DNA of 34,605 bases, from the NCBI GenBank assembly GCA_022360445.1, contig JAKSCV010000099.1, forward strand, positions 1-34,605. Reading direction: 5' to 3'. The DNA comes from Gammaproteobacteria bacterium. GTDB taxonomy: Bacteria > Pseudomonadota > Gammaproteobacteria > UBA5861. Below, in pieces: positions 33,348 to 34,605 of this stretch. The first letter of the stretch is position 1, and every line of letters begins with the position of its first letter. The notes under the pieces were generated by a model. The model searched no databases and was not told the DNA's origin. It saw nothing but the letters and a program-made list of their open reading frames with translations. Made by a program: the position numbers and the translations under genes.

Positions 33348-34605
33348 ATGAATATCTTGATGATGACAAATACGTTTACCCCGCATGTCGGTGGTGTGGC
33401 GCGTTCAATCGATGCTTTTTCACAAACATTCCGCCAGCAGAATCATCGTGTTTTAACCGTTGCTCCGACCTTTGAAGACATGCCAGATGATGAAAAAGAT
33501 GTCATCCGAGTAGCCGCCATTCAGAACTTCAACGGCAGTGACTTTTCTGTCGCTTTACCCATCCCCCACTTTCTCAGTCATGAAGTCGAAACCTTCAAAC
33601 CCGCCATTATCCATACTCATCACCCCTTTCTGGTTGGGGGGATTGCCCTGAGACTGGCTCACCAGTTCAAGACACCACTTATCTTTACACATCACACCCT
33701 GTATGAGCAGTATACGCACTATGTTCCGGGCGACTCAGCAGCGATGAAACGCTTTGTGATCTCGCTGTCGACACACTATGCCAATTTGTGTGATGCGGTG
33801 ATTGCCCCCAGCGAAAGCCTGAAGGACTTAATTGTCAGCCGTGGCGTTACGACACCCGTTCATGTCATTCCTACAGGTGTCCATCCTGCCTGCTTTCAAC
33901 GTGAAAGAAATCACTCACTCCGTGATGCCTTGGGCATCCCTCAGAGCGCCTTACTGATTGGGCATGTGGGGCGACTGGCAAAGGAGAAGAATCTGTATTT
34001 TATGGCCAACATTATCAAAGATTACCTTTTGCAAAATATCCAGGCTCACTTCTTATTGGTAGGCTCAGGTCCCATGAAAGCGGTACTGCATGATTATTTT
34101 TCAGACCACAAGCTCGATGGTCGGATCCATTTTTCTGGCGTGTTATCGGCTGAGGCTTTGACTGCTGCCTATTCCACCATGGATGTCTTCATCTTCACTT
34201 CCAAGAGTGAAACCCAAGGCATGGTGTTAACAGAAGCGATGGCCACCGGAACGCCTATTATCGGCTTGGATGCGCCTGGTGCGAGAGAAGTCATTCAAGA
34301 TGGAAAAAACGGCCGCCTGATCAAAACAGAAAGTCATGCGGATTTTATCTCCGCACTCAACTGGTTCACACAGCGTACCGAAAAGGAACACCTTGCCCTC
34401 CGCGCCTGTGCGCTGACAACCGCAGAAACATTTTCACTCCCCCGTACTGCAGACAAAGCACTCGCCCTCTACAGCGCACTGAGCGGTTCCGGCTTTACAT
34501 TAAATGAGGCTGGTTATGACACTTGGCACAGCATGCTTGGGCTGATCAAAGCGGAGTGGGAGCTGATCAAAGGTTATGCTGAAGCGGCGGTGGATGCCTT
34601 TTCAA
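33348..34605 (+). CDS. Glycosyltransferase, GT4-like, 3' end outside window
   Basis: 419 codons are visible and the frame is still open at the window end. It begins MNILMMTNTFTPHVGGVARSIDAF, the N-terminal Rossmann fold of GT-B enzymes with the Gly-Gly-Val acceptor loop. IIHTHHPFLVGGIALRLA and FTHHTLYEQYTHYVP are typical of lipid or diacylglycerol glucosyltransferase relatives. VIPTGVHPACF and GHVGRLAKEKNLYFM follow. The E-x7-E nucleotide-sugar motif is ETQGMVLTE. Substrates cannot be fixed, and membrane-lipid or polysaccharide glycosylation are both possible. The ribosome site AAGGGA is about 13 bases from the chosen ATG, rather far; ATG 33360 is an alternative. Confidence 0.88.
   Translation, partial: MNILMMTNTFTPHVGGVARSIDAFSQTFRQQNHRVLTVAPTFEDMPDDEKDVIRVAAIQNFNGSDFSVALPIPHFLSHEVETFKPAIIHTHHPFLVGGIALRLAHQFKTPLIFTHHTLYEQYTHYVPGDSAAMKRFVISLSTHYANLCDAVIAPSESLKDLIVSRGVTTPVHVIPTGVHPACFQRERNHSLRDALGIPQSALLIGHVGRLAKEKNLYFMANIIKDYLLQNIQAHFLLVGSGPMKAVLHDYFSDHKLDGRIHFSGVLSAEALTAAYSTMDVFIFTSKSETQGMVLTEAMATGTPIIGLDAPGAREVIQDGKNGRLIKTESHADFISALNWFTQRTEKEHLALRACALTTAETFSLPRTADKALALYSALSGSGFTLNEAGYDTWHSMLGLIKAEWELIKGYAEAAVDAFS

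Noticed and set aside
33293-33475. 60-codon frame overlapping the start of the glycosyltransferase
   Set aside because: Out of frame with the clear GT-B N-terminus and ends inside it; a shadow frame.
1-34605. tRNA or rRNA genes, CRISPR arrays, prophage or integrase genes
   Set aside because: No regularly spaced repeats, tRNA-like cloverleaf with CCA context, rRNA segments, or integrase/phage proteins were recognised on either strand.

Overview
The window reads as chromosomal DNA of a free-living Gammaproteobacterium, probably a marine or aquatic one. The indicators are an MSHA-type pilin operon, rppH, a purE-purK pair, dinB, pepN, a short cobalamin gene set, OmpA-type lipoproteins and several acyl-CoA catabolic genes. 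I place it loosely near Pseudomonadales/Cellvibrionales-type organisms from gene style only; nothing in the window fixes the genus.

Layout. 1-691: 3' part of dinB. 709-4313: a catabolic block with an acyl-CoA carboxylase carboxyltransferase (-), a BadH-like SDR (+) and a convergent SDR whose catalytic residues are lost (-). Two tandem palindromes lie between the first two genes. 4550-7395: a tightly packed pilin operon (mshA, C, D, O, P-like). 7400-9036: purE-purK, convergent with the pilins. 9099-11772: Zn-dependent alcohol dehydrogenase and acyl-CoA dehydrogenase (both -). The 440-bp gap between them carries what looks like a complete, undescribed small RNA gene on the + strand (promoter, structured body, terminator). 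11861-14491: pepN. 14712-15488: a predicted membrane-anchored metalloprotease. 15485-15754: a MITE-like element. 15840-18758: cobU-cobT-cobC-cobS. 18770-19972: an MFS transporter gene broken by one stop codon. 20098-22226: folD and a second acyl-CoA dehydrogenase. 22346-25123: GNAT, HAD phosphatase, rppH and a DUF815 ATPase. 25243-29081: an unrecognised gene, a TraF_2-like outer-membrane protein and a lipoprotein. 29205-29369: second copy of the MITE-like element. 29366-31395: PAS-GGDEF cyclase and CheY-CheC-type regulator, translationally coupled. 31730-33145: OmpA-domain lipoprotein. 33348-end: a family 4-type glycosyltransferase, cut by the window end.

How the parts fit. The carboxylase subunit, two SDRs, Zn alcohol dehydrogenase and two acyl-CoA dehydrogenases look like dispersed parts of a pathway that degrades a cyclic or branched carboxylic acid as its CoA thioester. 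The substrate cannot be read from sequence. The cob genes cover only nucleotide-loop assembly, fitting cobinamide salvage or a split pathway. The features most worth following up are the small RNA candidate, the catalytically degenerate SDR, the two MITE copies whose CTAG ends supply the stop codons of neighbouring genes, and the single-stop MFS gene.
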